From: Akkermansia sp. | Lineage (GTDB): Bacteria > Verrucomicrobiota > Verrucomicrobiia > Verrucomicrobiales > Akkermansiaceae | DNA: 64,000 nucleotides | Assembly: GCA_017398355.1 (NCBI GenBank) | Contig: JAFQGD010000057.1 | Location: 1 to 64,000 of the forward strand | Direction of reading: 5' to 3' | Shown here: positions 38,319 to 48,087 of the stretch, one piece after another | How the letters are laid out: each line of letters starts with the position of its first letter | How positions within the stretch are numbered: position 1 is the stretch's first letter | The notes under the pieces: generated by a model | The model's database searches: none | What the model was told of the DNA's origin: nothing | The model's input: only the letters and a program-made list of their open reading frames with translations | Made by a program: the position numbers and the translations under genes

Positions 38319-39296
38319 ATGCACATTACAGTTCCTCTGCTCATTAACCCCAAAGCCGGCAGCCTTTTCCGCTCCGGGCTTAAGGGATGGTTGGATGCCA
38401 ACCGGGCATCGTTCACCATTATCCCCACAAAGAGCGCAGAAGATTTGACCAACAAAGCCCGCGAATTGGCCGAAGCAGGCGAACCGGTCGTAGCAGCCGC
38501 CGGTGGCGATGGCACACTCATGTGCGCAGCAAGGGGGCTTATAGGCACAAAATCAGCGCTAGGCATCCTACCATGTGGCTCCATGAATGTCTTTGCCCGC
38601 GAGCTAGGCATCGGCTCACGACGCTTCGACGTAGCGTTGGATACCATACAGAGTGGCACGCGCCAAGAAGTTGATATTTTCACCGTCAATGACGATCCTT
38701 TCTTGCAAATGGCCGGGTTCGGCTTGGATGCGCGCATCATCAAACGCATTACTCCGCGCCTCAAAAAACACTTTGGGCCCACGGCGCACATCCTGACCGG
38801 TTTGCATGTAGCCATGCAGAGCCATCCGCTCATCACCCTGACACTGCCCGACGGCAAATCCTACACGGGCACGCAAATCATCATGGGCAATGGCAAACGC
38901 TACGGCGGTGAGGCTCACCTCTTTGCTGAAGCTCGCTATGATGATGGCTTGCTCAACGCTGCCATCATCCGGCAGGAAGGCATACCCATTCTCTTCGAGG
39001 TGCTGGGATGTATGCTTCAGCACGGAGCAACCCGCCGCAACACGAGTGAGTTTACCAGCCTTTGCACATTCTCCTCCTGTGAAATTACCGCAGACGGCAA
39101 ACTGGATTACCAGCTTGATGGCGATTACGCAGGCACTCTCGTACCCGGCGAAACTCTCAGGATCCGCAAATTACCGCAAATGCTGCGCGTCTGCATTCCT
39201 CGCAATTACATCCCCAATACACCTATAGAGAAATTTATGGCGCATCCCATGGTGGAAGCTTGGCGTGCGCACATCCGCCAAGCTCAAGAATTCTAA
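38319..39296 (+). CDS. Diacylglycerol kinase family lipid kinase
   Basis: A 325-aa member of the DagK/YegS lipid kinase family, which phosphorylates diacylglycerol or related lipids with ATP. The catalytic-domain signature is clear: LLINPKAGS at the N-terminus, AAAGGDGTL with the nucleotide-binding GGDGT, and LPCGSMNVFARELGI. The C-terminal beta-rich domain contains YGGEAHLFAEARYDDGLL and YQLDGDYAGTL, as in the family. It is probably cotranscribed with cdsA, so recycling diacylglycerol to phosphatidate for CdsA is a reasonable inference. Exact lipid substrate cannot be read. Confidence 0.9.
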   Translation: MHITVPLLINPKAGSLFRSGLKGWLDANRASFTIIPTKSAEDLTNKARELAEAGEPVVAAAGGDGTLMCAARGLIGTKSALGILPCGSMNVFARELGIGSRRFDVALDTIQSGTRQEVDIFTVNDDPFLQMAGFGLDARIIKRITPRLKKHFGPTAHILTGLHVAMQSHPLITLTLPDGKSYTGTQIIMGNGKRYGGEAHLFAEARYDDGLLNAAIIRQEGIPILFEVLGCMLQHGATRRNTSEFTSLCTFSSCEITADGKLDYQLDGDYAGTLVPGETLRIRKLPQMLRVCIPRNYIPNTPIEKFMAHPMVEAWRAHIRQAQEF

Positions 39297-39311
39297 CAAA
39301 CCTTGCTTCCT

Positions 39312-39686
39312 ATGATAGACTTTCAAAATGGATTTTTCAAACTGTCTCCCGTAGAGCCGTCCTCCCTGATGTCCAAAGTGGGGCCGTTGCTGGTCGAAGG
39401 AGAAAGCATTGTGGCCGCATTCAAAGCCATCCGAGATTCCGTGGTCTTCACCAACAAGAGAGTGATTGCCATCAATGTGCAGGGAATTACCGGTAAGAAG
39501 ACGGATTTCACCTCCCTTCCCTACAGCAAGTTGCAGGCGTACTCCGTGGAAACGGCCGGTACTTTTGACCGCGATAGCGAGTTGGATCTCTTCTTCAGCG
39601 GTGGTATCGGAGCCATTCGTTTTGAGCTGAAGGGCAACTACGATATCCTCGCGCTCAGCAAGCTCATCAGCGCCTACATTCTCTGA
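39312..39686 (+). CDS. Bacterial PH-domain protein (YvbH/YxxE-like), 124 aa
   Basis: A small cytosolic protein with the bacterial pleckstrin-homology fold pattern: LVEGESIVAAFKAIRDSVVFTNKRVIAIN, TSLPYSKLQAYSVETAG and LDLFFSGGIGAIRFEL, ending in an amphipathic helix ILALSKLISAYI. The GK(K/R)xDFxSLPYSKI-type block is typical of these proteins, which form ring-like oligomers of unknown role. The ATG at 39312 is chosen over a TTG three codons upstream. It follows the lipid kinase by 15 nt and ends the cdsA operon at a bidirectional terminator. Confidence 0.82.
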   Translation: MIDFQNGFFKLSPVEPSSLMSKVGPLLVEGESIVAAFKAIRDSVVFTNKRVIAINVQGITGKKTDFTSLPYSKLQAYSVETAGTFDRDSELDLFFSGGIGAIRFELKGNYDILALSKLISAYIL

Positions 39687-39701
39687 TTTTATTCAAAGCA
39701 C

Positions 39702-39746
39702 AAAAAAGGAGAGGCCGGTTTCATTTCACCGCCCTCTCCTTTTTTG
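39702..39746. terminator. Bidirectional terminator between the PH gene and ndk
   Basis: AAAAAAGGAGAGG pairs with CCTCTCCTTTTTT around an inner CCGGT/ACCG stem with one mismatch. An A-run precedes and a T-run follows the stem, so it can work on both strands. Confidence 0.9.
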
Positions 39747-39763
39747 GTCGTGTAGAGAAAAAA

Positions 39764-40213
39764 TTAATCCACGTTATCGAAAAGCTCCTCGGGCTTGAAG
39801 AAGCGTTTAATTTCAGTCTCAGCACTCTCAGGAGAGTCGGAGGCGTGGCAAATGTTGAGCATGCTGTTGGTGCCAAAGTCACCGCGGATGGTACCCTTAT
39901 CAGCCTTCATGGAGTTGGTGGGCCCGAGGATGGTGCGCACGCGAGTGATGACACCGGGACCGGAGAGCACAAGAGCCACCACCGGGCTGGTCTGCATGAA
40001 TGCGGAAAGCTTGGGGAAAAGTGGCTCACCATCAATGACCAAATCAATAATGTGGCCGTAGTGCTCGCGCAGCACGGCATCGTTGAGCTGCATCATCTTC
40101 ATGCCTCGCAGGCGGAATCCCTCTGCCAACAGGCGCTGCAGAATGATACCGGAAAGGTTCTTGCGCACACAATCCGGCTTGAAAAGAATGAGTGTTTTTT
40201 CGTCTCGGTTCAT
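39764..40213 (-). CDS. ndk: Nucleoside diphosphate kinase
   Basis: Balances nucleoside triphosphate pools by phosphate transfer through a histidine. The 149-aa length is normal. Motifs are TLILFKPDCVRKN at the start (KPD), the active-site His123 in NICHASDSPESA, and the usual LVLSGPGVITRVRTILGPTNS. The Asn before the loop and Ser after His are conserved. It ends at a shared bidirectional terminator and has its own promoter; leuB on the same strand lies upstream but is separated by the ndk promoter. Confidence 0.96.
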   Translation of the reverse strand: MNRDEKTLILFKPDCVRKNLSGIILQRLLAEGFRLRGMKMMQLNDAVLREHYGHIIDLVIDGEPLFPKLSAFMQTSPVVALVLSGPGVITRVRTILGPTNSMKADKGTIRGDFGTNSMLNICHASDSPESAETEIKRFFKPEELFDNVD

Positions 40214-40239
40214 AAGATTTAAGAAATGTGTTGGGGGTA

Positions 40240-40268
40240 TACATACGCCCTTACGGGCTATCTGTCAA
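40240..40268 (-). promoter_or_regulatory. Promoter of ndk
   Basis: On the minus strand TTGACA (40263-40268), a 17-bp spacer and TATGTA (40240-40245) give a leader of about 20 nt. The -35 box lies between the leuB stop and ndk. Confidence 0.65.
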
Positions 40269-40275
40269 GCAGAAA

Positions 40276-41427
<1,152 letters not shown>

Positions 41428-41445
41428 TCATGCCATTCTATGAGC

Positions 41446-41474
41446 TTGCAGACAAAAAAAGAGGCTGGTAGAAT
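41446..41474 (+). promoter_or_regulatory. Near-leaderless promoter of the M3 peptidase gene
   Basis: TTGCAG (41446-41451), a 17-bp spacer and TAGAAT (41469-41474) predict the start near 41481, three bases before the ATG. Confidence 0.65.
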
Positions 41475-41483
41475 GAAAGCAGT

Positions 41484-43571
41484 ATGAGTGAACACCCCTT
41501 TCTTGAAGATACGCTGAATGTTGCCTGGTCCCGACTGACCCCGGAGCAGGCTCGCGTGGATATCCGCTTGGCCATTGAACAGGCCAAGGCCGCAGTAGAG
41601 AGCATTTGCCAAGTAGATACCCCCAGCTATGAGAATACTTTTGCTGCGTTGGAAGAATCCGGAGCGGCTCTGCTGCGTGGCTGGCAAAGGCTGAATCATC
41701 TGCGCTCCGTCATGGATGCCCCGGAACTGCGAGAAGTCATCAATGAACTGATGCCGGAAGTCGTCATCTACTCCTCCGGCGTCACACTTAATCCCCGCTT
41801 GTATGCAGTATTGAAAAAGGCGGCCACCATGCCTTGGGCAACGGAAGTCTCTGCCGTGAAGCAGCGCTTCATGCAAGAAACCTTGGCAGATTTCCGTGAA
41901 AACGGAGCAGATTTGAGTGATGCGGAGAAAGTGCGCTACACAGAAATCTCCACTCAATTGGCGCAACTCTCCCAGCAGTTCGGCGAAAAAGTGCTGGATG
42001 CCACCAACGCTTGGGAATATGTGACGGCTGATGAAAACGAGCTTGCGGGCTTGCCGGCATCTGCTATGGCCAACGCACGGCAGGATGCCCAGAGCAAGGG
42101 ATACGGAAGCGAGGAAGCCCCACAGTGGCGATTCACGCTGCAAGCCACCTCTGTGCAACCGGTACTGACCTTTGCAGACAACGAGGAGCTGCGCAGCCGC
42201 GTGTGGCATGCATACAATGCACGCGGCACCGGTGAATATGATACCCAATCCATCATTCACGAGATATTGGCTCTGCGCGCAGAAAAAGCAGCCATGCTGG
42301 GCTACAACAGCTGCTCTGATTATGTGACAAGCCGCCGCATGGCCGGAAGTGGCCAAACCGCGCTGAATTTCACGAATGATTTGCACGCAAAAGTGCTGAC
42401 CGCCTTCCGCGCGGAGCAAGAAGCCATCCGCCACTTTGCCGAAGAGAAGACCGGCTCAGAAATCCCCGTCATGAAACCGTGGGACGTGGGCTACTGGAGC
42501 GAAAAACTACGCAAGGAACGCTATGATTTTGACAGCGAAGACTTGCGTCCCTACTTCCCGATGCAAAACGTACTGGATGGCATGTTCTCCATCTACGCCG
42601 GGTTGTACGGCATCCACTTCCGGCAGCGAAAAACCTGGTGTGCAAGCCAGGGTGGAACACCGGAAACTGATGCGGTGGAGGTGTGGCACCCTGAGGTTCT
42701 CTTCTACGAAGTGTATGATGATGAAAGCGGCGAACACTTGGGCTCATTCTATGCAGACTGGTATCCGCGCGATGTCAAGCGAGCCGGTGCCTGGATGGAT
42801 TGCCTGCGCTGTGGTCTTCCCCCCATGAACGGCGCCCCCCGCGAACCCCACCTGGCGCTCATGTGCGGCAATATGAGCAAACCAACAGAGGGTAAGCCCG
42901 CCCTGCTGAGCCACTATGAAGTAGAGACTGTTTTCCACGAATTCGGGCACTTGCTACACCAAATTCTGAGCGATGTTGAGGTGCGCTCCCTGGCCGGCTG
43001 CAACGTAGCTTGGGACTTTGTAGAATTGCCCAGCCAAATCAATGAAAACTGGACGTGGGAACGCGCTGCCATGGACAAATACGCCCGCCATTGGCAAAGT
43101 GGCGAATGTATCCCCAGCGAATTGAAAGATAAAATGCTGGCGGCTCGCAATTATGGTGCGGCATCTTTCTTCATGCGCCAGCTCAGCTTCGGCAAGTTGG
43201 ATTTGGAGCTGCACCTGCATACCCAACGCTACGTCAACCGCGATATTGAAGAAGTAGACCGCGAAATTTTAGCAGAATACCGTATCCCAATGACAGAGAC
43301 CGGCTACAGCATGCTGCGTGGCTTCTCTCATATCTTTGATGGTGGCTACGAATCCGGCTACTACTCATACAAATGGGCAGAAATGCTGGAGGCAGATGCC
43401 TTCTCCCGCTTTGCTGCCGAGGGCATTTTCAACCCGGAAACGGGGCGTGATTTCCGCCGCTGCATCCTCTCCCAAGGAAACAGCCGCCCCGCTGCCGAGC
43501 TCTACCGCGATTTCATGCAACGAGACCCCGACCCCGGCGCCCTGCTCCGCCGCTGCGGAATAAGCAATTAA
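41484..43571 (+). CDS. M3 family oligopeptidase (PrlC/oligopeptidase A type)
   Basis: A cytosolic zinc metallopeptidase that degrades short peptides, including signal peptides in E. coli. The 695-aa protein has the HEFGH zinc motif at residues 485-489 and the downstream Glu region (LPSQINENWTWE), as in the thimet-oligopeptidase/OpdA family. The N-terminal helical part (TPEQARVDIRLAIEQAKAAVE, then SYENTFAALEE) and TLNPRLYAVL are standard. Length matches E. coli PrlC (680 aa). No signal peptide. The rpe promoter is embedded just past its stop codon. Confidence 0.94.
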   Translation: MSEHPFLEDTLNVAWSRLTPEQARVDIRLAIEQAKAAVESICQVDTPSYENTFAALEESGAALLRGWQRLNHLRSVMDAPELREVINELMPEVVIYSSGVTLNPRLYAVLKKAATMPWATEVSAVKQRFMQETLADFRENGADLSDAEKVRYTEISTQLAQLSQQFGEKVLDATNAWEYVTADENELAGLPASAMANARQDAQSKGYGSEEAPQWRFTLQATSVQPVLTFADNEELRSRVWHAYNARGTGEYDTQSIIHEILALRAEKAAMLGYNSCSDYVTSRRMAGSGQTALNFTNDLHAKVLTAFRAEQEAIRHFAEEKTGSEIPVMKPWDVGYWSEKLRKERYDFDSEDLRPYFPMQNVLDGMFSIYAGLYGIHFRQRKTWCASQGGTPETDAVEVWHPEVLFYEVYDDESGEHLGSFYADWYPRDVKRAGAWMDCLRCGLPPMNGAPREPHLALMCGNMSKPTEGKPALLSHYEVETVFHEFGHLLHQILSDVEVRSLAGCNVAWDFVELPSQINENWTWERAAMDKYARHWQSGECIPSELKDKMLAARNYGAASFFMRQLSFGKLDLELHLHTQRYVNRDIEEVDREILAEYRIPMTETGYSMLRGFSHIFDGGYESGYYSYKWAEMLEADAFSRFAAEGIFNPETGRDFRRCILSQGNSRPAAELYRDFMQRDPDPGALLRRCGISN

Positions 43572-43574
43572 GAC

Positions 43575-43603
43575 TTGCCAACAACCGAAACACCGTGTAT
43601 TCT
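43575..43603 (+). promoter_or_regulatory. Leaderless-type promoter of rpe
   Basis: TTGCCA (43575-43580), a 17-bp spacer and TATTCT (43598-43603) predict transcription from the A of the ATG at 43610. Confidence 0.65.
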
Positions 43604-43609
43604 CAAGCC

Positions 43610-44260
43610 ATGTTAATAGCCCCTTCCATGCTTGCCTGTGATTTCCGCCGCATCGGAGAAGAAGCCAACCGCGCCCTGCAAGCCGGGGCAGATTGGCTGC
43701 ATCTTGATGTGATGGATGGTTCCTTTGTGGATAACATCTCCTTTGGCCCGGATATTTGCGCAGCCATCCGCAACAGTGTGCCGGAGGGAGCCTTTCTGGA
43801 TGCCCACCTCATGATAGACGCACCGGATCACTACCTGCCCCGATTTGTAAAAGCCGGCATGAATATGGTGACGATTCATGTAGAGCGAGAAGGGTATGTA
43901 GACCTGCACGCCACCCTCGCGGCCATTCGAGAAGCGGGCATTCAATGCGGTTTGGCTATCAACCCGGCAACCCCTGTGGAAAAGGTGCTACCTTATCTGG
44001 CAGAGGTGGACATGATACTGGTGATGAGCGTAGTACCCGGATTCGGCGGGCAGAGCTTCATGGCCGAGGTGCTGGATAAAGTGCGGCGCCTGCGGGATGA
44101 ACGCGCCGCAGCCGGGTTGCAATTTATCATTCAGATGGATGGTGGCATAGGTGCCCCCCAAGCGCCTCTTTGCAAAGAAGCGGGGGCAGACTGCTTGGTG
44201 GCCGGTTCCTCCACCTTCAAAGCCCCGGATATGGCTGAGGCCATTCGCAGCATGAAGTAA
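43610..44260 (+). CDS. rpe: Ribulose-phosphate 3-epimerase
   Basis: Interconverts ribulose-5-phosphate and xylulose-5-phosphate in the pentose phosphate pathway. The 216-aa TIM barrel has IAPSMLACDF, WLHLDVMDGSFV (metal-binding His and catalytic Asp), FLDAHLMI, MSVVPGFGGQSF and QMDGGIG with the second catalytic Asp. The upstream GTG at 43595 is rejected because it lies inside the promoter. A VC0807-family membrane protein gene follows after 7 nt, so they are probably cotranscribed. Confidence 0.96.
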   Translation: MLIAPSMLACDFRRIGEEANRALQAGADWLHLDVMDGSFVDNISFGPDICAAIRNSVPEGAFLDAHLMIDAPDHYLPRFVKAGMNMVTIHVEREGYVDLHATLAAIREAGIQCGLAINPATPVEKVLPYLAEVDMILVMSVVPGFGGQSFMAEVLDKVRRLRDERAAAGLQFIIQMDGGIGAPQAPLCKEAGADCLVAGSSTFKAPDMAEAIRSMK

Positions 44261-44267
44261 TAACACC

Positions 44268-45032
44268 ATGGATGAGGGTTCCAAAACGTTCCTGAACGTG
44301 GTGCTCAGCGTACTGGCACCGGTCATCATACTCGACACCTGCTCCACAGAAGGACCAAAGCTCTGGGAAGTGGGCACCACTTGGGCCATGGTCATTGCTC
44401 TGGCCTTGCCTATCGGCTGTGGGGTATACTCTCTTATCGACAAAGGCAAGGTTGAAATCCTAACACTTTTCGGCTTAGTGGGCACCATTCTCACGGGGGT
44501 GGTGACCATCTATGCCAACACGGGCAGCGATGCCGCTATACGCCCGGATGCACCATGGTGGTATGCCGCCAAGGAGGCACTCATCGCCACACTGCTGGCC
44601 GGTGCCATGCTCGTCAAATCGCGTGGCAAAGCATCCATGTTGCGCGTCTTCATCTATTCTGATTCCGTATTTGATGTAGCGGGGATAGAGGCAGACGTAG
44701 CGAAGCAAGGCAAGGAAGTGGAATATGATGCCCTGCTGCAGCGCATCAACCGCATTTTGGCTGCTTCTTTTCTCTTTTCTGCCGTGGCCAATTTCCTACT
44801 GGCACTACATTTCCTCCTGCCCGTATTGGACAAGCCGGCGGCAGAGCAGGCTTTGGAATACAACTATGCCGTGAGCAGCATGACGTGGTGGGGCTACCTG
44901 ACGATTGCTATCCCCCTCCTTATCACGATGGTTTGCATCATCCGCTACCTCTTCCGCTCGCTCCAACGCCTGACCGGCCGAGATACCGACCGCATCTTCG
45001 CGCCCGGCATCGCCCTAGCCAACAAAAAGTAA
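44268..45032 (+). CDS. VC0807-family integral membrane protein
   Basis: A 254-aa inner-membrane protein with about six hydrophobic segments. The N-terminus FLNVVLSVLAPVIILDTCS, the AMVIALALPIGCGVYSLID segment and the conserved ATLLAGAMLVKSRGKASMLR loop resemble the VC0807 group of uncharacterised membrane proteins, distantly like intracellular septation protein A. Function unknown. It follows rpe by 7 nt and converges on ugd with only 24 nt between stops and no clear terminator. Confidence 0.7.
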   Translation: MDEGSKTFLNVVLSVLAPVIILDTCSTEGPKLWEVGTTWAMVIALALPIGCGVYSLIDKGKVEILTLFGLVGTILTGVVTIYANTGSDAAIRPDAPWWYAAKEALIATLLAGAMLVKSRGKASMLRVFIYSDSVFDVAGIEADVAKQGKEVEYDALLQRINRILAASFLFSAVANFLLALHFLLPVLDKPAAEQALEYNYAVSSMTWWGYLTIAIPLLITMVCIIRYLFRSLQRLTGRDTDRIFAPGIALANKK

Positions 45033-45056
45033 ACGAGTGGATGACTCCCGGCACGG

Positions 45057-46382
45057 TCAGCGGGCCGGATAGAGGCTCTTGCGGCCTACGGAGTGATACT
45101 CGAACCCGGCATGCACGGCATTCTCACCGTGCAGGATGTTGCGGCCATCAAAAATAATGGGCAGGTGCATCAATTCACGCACTTTCACCAAGTTCGCTGT
45201 GGCAAATTGTCGCCATTCTGTAGCGACGACCAACACCTCAGCCCCACGCACGCATTCATACATATCATCGCAGATGGTCATCTTCACCCCTTCCAGTGCT
45301 CGTGCGCCGGTTTCTGAAGCTTTGGGATCATAAGCAGTGACAATGGCCCCCTCTTCCACCAAGCGGCGAATGAGCTTGATGGCTACAGATTCACGCACAT
45401 CATCCGTATTTTGTTTGAACGCAAGCCCCCACACAGCGATGCGCTTGTTGCGCAGCACCCACATCTTCTCGCGAATGCGTTCCATAAAGCGTTCAATCTG
45501 GCGCGCATTGATGATTTCCACCTCCTTGAGTAAGTTCAGGGGCGCACCCAATTGGTCTGCTATATTGATAAAGCCTTTCACATCTTTGGGGAAGCAGGAG
45601 CCGCCATACCCCAAACCGGCATTGAGGAAATGCCTGGATATGCGCTTATCCATCCCTATGCCCTGCGCCACAAGCTCCACATCTGCCCCGGATTTTTCAC
45701 ACACAGCTGCCACAGCATTGATGTATGATATCTTGAGTGCCAAAAATGAATTGGCTGCATGCTTGATAAGCTCGGCAGAGGACAAATCTACCTCCACAAT
45801 AGGAGCGCTAAATGGCTGGTACACGCGCTTCATCATGTCCATAGCACGCTGTGAGTTCGCACCAATGACAATACGATCCGGATTCATCAAATCCTTTACC
45901 GCGCTCCCCTCTCGCAAGAATTCCGGGTTGGACACCACATCAACCTCCACATCACAGGACGCATAGCGGCGTATAACCTCCGACACTTTGCTACCGGTGC
46001 TGACCGGCACGGTGGATTTATCGACAATAATGCGATAGCCGTGCTCCGGGCGCAGAGCCTCAGCAATCTCATGAGATACCGCCTCAATGTAGGAAAGGTC
46101 TACTGAACCATCTGCATGCGGGGGAGTTGGGACTGCAATAAAAACGATATCACACAGATGCACAGCAGCGGGCAAATCTGTTGTGAATGAAAGCTTACCG
46201 GCAGAAACATTAGACGATATCATATCCTCCAAGTCAGGTTCATAAATAGGCATACGACCGGCCTTGAGCATCTCTACTTTCTCGTGGTCATTATCCACAC
46301 AAATCACATTGTGCCCCACCTCTGCAAAACAAGTGCCGGTAGTCAGGCCCACATACCCCGTTCCAATGATTGCCAAATTCAT
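45057..46382 (-). CDS. ugd: UDP-glucose 6-dehydrogenase
   Basis: Oxidises UDP-glucose to UDP-glucuronate, a precursor for capsule, exopolysaccharide or LPS sugars. The 441-aa protein has the Rossmann start MNLAIIGTGYVGLTTG, VDKSTVPVSTG, NPEFLREGSA and the catalytic Cys263 in GYGGSCFPKDV, then the C-terminal UDP-binding part (WGLAFKQNTDDVRES). The ATG at 46382 gives the canonical N-terminus; the longer frame from 46418 crosses the promoter. It is divergent from fucP across a 127-bp gap. Confidence 0.96.
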   Translation of the reverse strand: MNLAIIGTGYVGLTTGTCFAEVGHNVICVDNDHEKVEMLKAGRMPIYEPDLEDMISSNVSAGKLSFTTDLPAAVHLCDIVFIAVPTPPHADGSVDLSYIEAVSHEIAEALRPEHGYRIIVDKSTVPVSTGSKVSEVIRRYASCDVEVDVVSNPEFLREGSAVKDLMNPDRIVIGANSQRAMDMMKRVYQPFSAPIVEVDLSSAELIKHAANSFLALKISYINAVAAVCEKSGADVELVAQGIGMDKRISRHFLNAGLGYGGSCFPKDVKGFINIADQLGAPLNLLKEVEIINARQIERFMERIREKMWVLRNKRIAVWGLAFKQNTDDVRESVAIKLIRRLVEEGAIVTAYDPKASETGARALEGVKMTICDDMYECVRGAEVLVVATEWRQFATANLVKVRELMHLPIIFDGRNILHGENAVHAGFEYHSVGRKSLYPAR

Positions 46383-46404
46383 AATCTGTGAGAATACGCA
46401 GAGC

Positions 46405-46432
46405 ATTATATACCACAATTATCACATTGCAA
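46405..46432 (-). promoter_or_regulatory. Promoter of ugd
   Basis: On the minus strand TTGCAA (46427-46432), a 16-bp spacer and a perfect TATAAT (46405-46410) give a leader of about 16 nt. Confidence 0.75.
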
Positions 46433-46472
46433 GCTTTTTGAATTCCCTTGAGAGAAAGAAAGAATTTCCACC

Positions 46473-46500
46473 TTGACACCGCAAGGCATCATGCTATACT
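46473..46500 (+). promoter_or_regulatory. Near-leaderless promoter of the fucose operon
   Basis: TTGACA (46473-46478), a 16-bp spacer and TATACT (46495-46500) predict the start near 46507, three bases before the fucP ATG. No clear operator was recognised. Confidence 0.72.
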
Positions 46501-46509
46501 CCATGTGAT

Positions 46510-48060
46510 ATGAGTAGCATGAACACGAAAGATCTCACTCCCGTCGTTCCGCGCCGTTTCCGTTCCATCTTCTTCATGCTGGTGAGCTGCTTTGCCCTGT
46601 GGGGCCTGCTCAACAACATGACGGATAACTTGGTGCCGGCTTTCAAGAATATCTTTACCATCCCGCAAGAGCAGGCTGCGCTCGTGCAAGTCGCTTTCTA
46701 TGGAGCGTATGCCGTGCTGGCCATCTTCGCCTCCATCCTCATCGAGGAATTTTCGTACAAGAAAGGCGTACTCATCGGTTTGGGTGTATACATCATGGGC
46801 GCATTGGCCTACATTCCCGCCTGCATTAACCAAAGTTTCGAGATTTACTTTGTTGCCATCTTTGTGGTAGCCGCCGGTTGCTCCGTTTTGGAAACCACAT
46901 GCAACCCGTACGTCATTTCATTGGGGCCGGAGAAAACAGCCGTACGCCGCCTCAATTTTGCACAAGCCTTTAACCCCGTAGGCTCCATTTGCGGTATTTT
47001 GCTGGCACAGCAACTCATCCTCAGCAATCTGAACCCCGCCACGGCCGATGAACGCGCCGTCATGCCCGCAGAACAGCTCAAAGAAATTGTCCACAGCGAG
47101 CTTTTCTGGGTATGCGCCCCCTATGTAGGCCTGTGCGCCATCGCTTTCCTCATCTGGCTTTTCTTCCTGCGTGCCAAGGAAGAGCAGCCCGCCGCTGAGG
47201 CCGAAGCCACGACAACCGACCGCAAGGGTGGCTTGCGCGTACTCATTGCGGCTCTGTTTGCCATTGTGCCCCTCACCGCTCTTTACTTCATCTTCCCGGA
47301 CATGGACAAGGTACACTGGATTCTTTACGGAACCTTGGGACCGATTGTGTACCTGTTCTTGGTGAGAAATTACCGCGCCATGCTTTTCTCCCTACTGCGC
47401 CAGCCACGCTACTGGTGTGGTGTCATCGCCCAGTTCTTCTACGTAGGTGTGCAAATTGCCGCTTGGACCTACTTGAACGTATACTGCTGCAAGGAGCTTG
47501 GTGTCACCCCGGCCACCGCCGCCACATACTACCTCATCTCCATCACCCTCTTCATCGTCTGCCGCTGGGTAGCCACCTACTACATGAAGAAGTTTAATCC
47601 CGCCAGCATGATGAGCTTGTTTGCCATTGCGGCTATTGCCACTTGCGCTGGGGTCATTTATCTGCCGTCTGACATTCTGTTCAGCATCGGGGGGCTTGGC
47701 TTCTCTGCCAATGTGATAAGCCTGATTGCCATGTCCGGCTGCATGAGCCTGATGTTCCCAACCATCTACGGCATTGCCTTGGGCGGATTGAATCAGCGGG
47801 ATGTAAAGCTGGGTGCAGCCGGGCTCATCATGGCCATCTTGGGTGGAGCTCTCATCACCCCGTGGATGGCCGGCATCATTGGCGATGCCGAGGGCTTCTG
47901 GCTCTGCCTCACCTCCGGGTTCGACAGCACTTGGGATACAAACTTGGGCACCAGCTCGGCAGCGGTACGCGCATCGTTCATCGTGCCCGCCATTTGTTTC
48001 AGCGTAGTGCTGGTATATAGCCTCATCTTCCGCAAACCCACCACTTCTTCCGAGCAATAA
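46510..48060 (+). CDS. fucP: L-fucose:H+ symporter (MFS)
   Basis: Imports L-fucose using the proton gradient. The 516-aa protein has about 12 membrane segments. Residues equivalent to the E. coli FucP proton and sugar pair Asp46 and Glu135 are present: Asp39 in NNMTDNLVPAF and Glu128 in LETTCNPYV. It is about 80 residues longer than E. coli FucP (438 aa), partly from a longer central loop (AKEEQPAAEAEATTTDRK). It heads the fucose operon with fucI 27 nt downstream. Fucose is a terminal sugar of mucin glycans. Confidence 0.92.
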   Translation: MSSMNTKDLTPVVPRRFRSIFFMLVSCFALWGLLNNMTDNLVPAFKNIFTIPQEQAALVQVAFYGAYAVLAIFASILIEEFSYKKGVLIGLGVYIMGALAYIPACINQSFEIYFVAIFVVAAGCSVLETTCNPYVISLGPEKTAVRRLNFAQAFNPVGSICGILLAQQLILSNLNPATADERAVMPAEQLKEIVHSELFWVCAPYVGLCAIAFLIWLFFLRAKEEQPAAEAEATTTDRKGGLRVLIAALFAIVPLTALYFIFPDMDKVHWILYGTLGPIVYLFLVRNYRAMLFSLLRQPRYWCGVIAQFFYVGVQIAAWTYLNVYCCKELGVTPATAATYYLISITLFIVCRWVATYYMKKFNPASMMSLFAIAAIATCAGVIYLPSDILFSIGGLGFSANVISLIAMSGCMSLMFPTIYGIALGGLNQRDVKLGAAGLIMAILGGALITPWMAGIIGDAEGFWLCLTSGFDSTWDTNLGTSSAAVRASFIVPAICFSVVLVYSLIFRKPTTSSEQ

Positions 48061-48087
48061 ACCATTTAACCCCAAAATAAAACGTAT

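Noticed and set aside
43595-43609. A GTG start five codons upstream for rpe
   Set aside because: It lies inside the promoter of rpe, just before the -10 box; the ATG at 43610 gives the family N-terminus.
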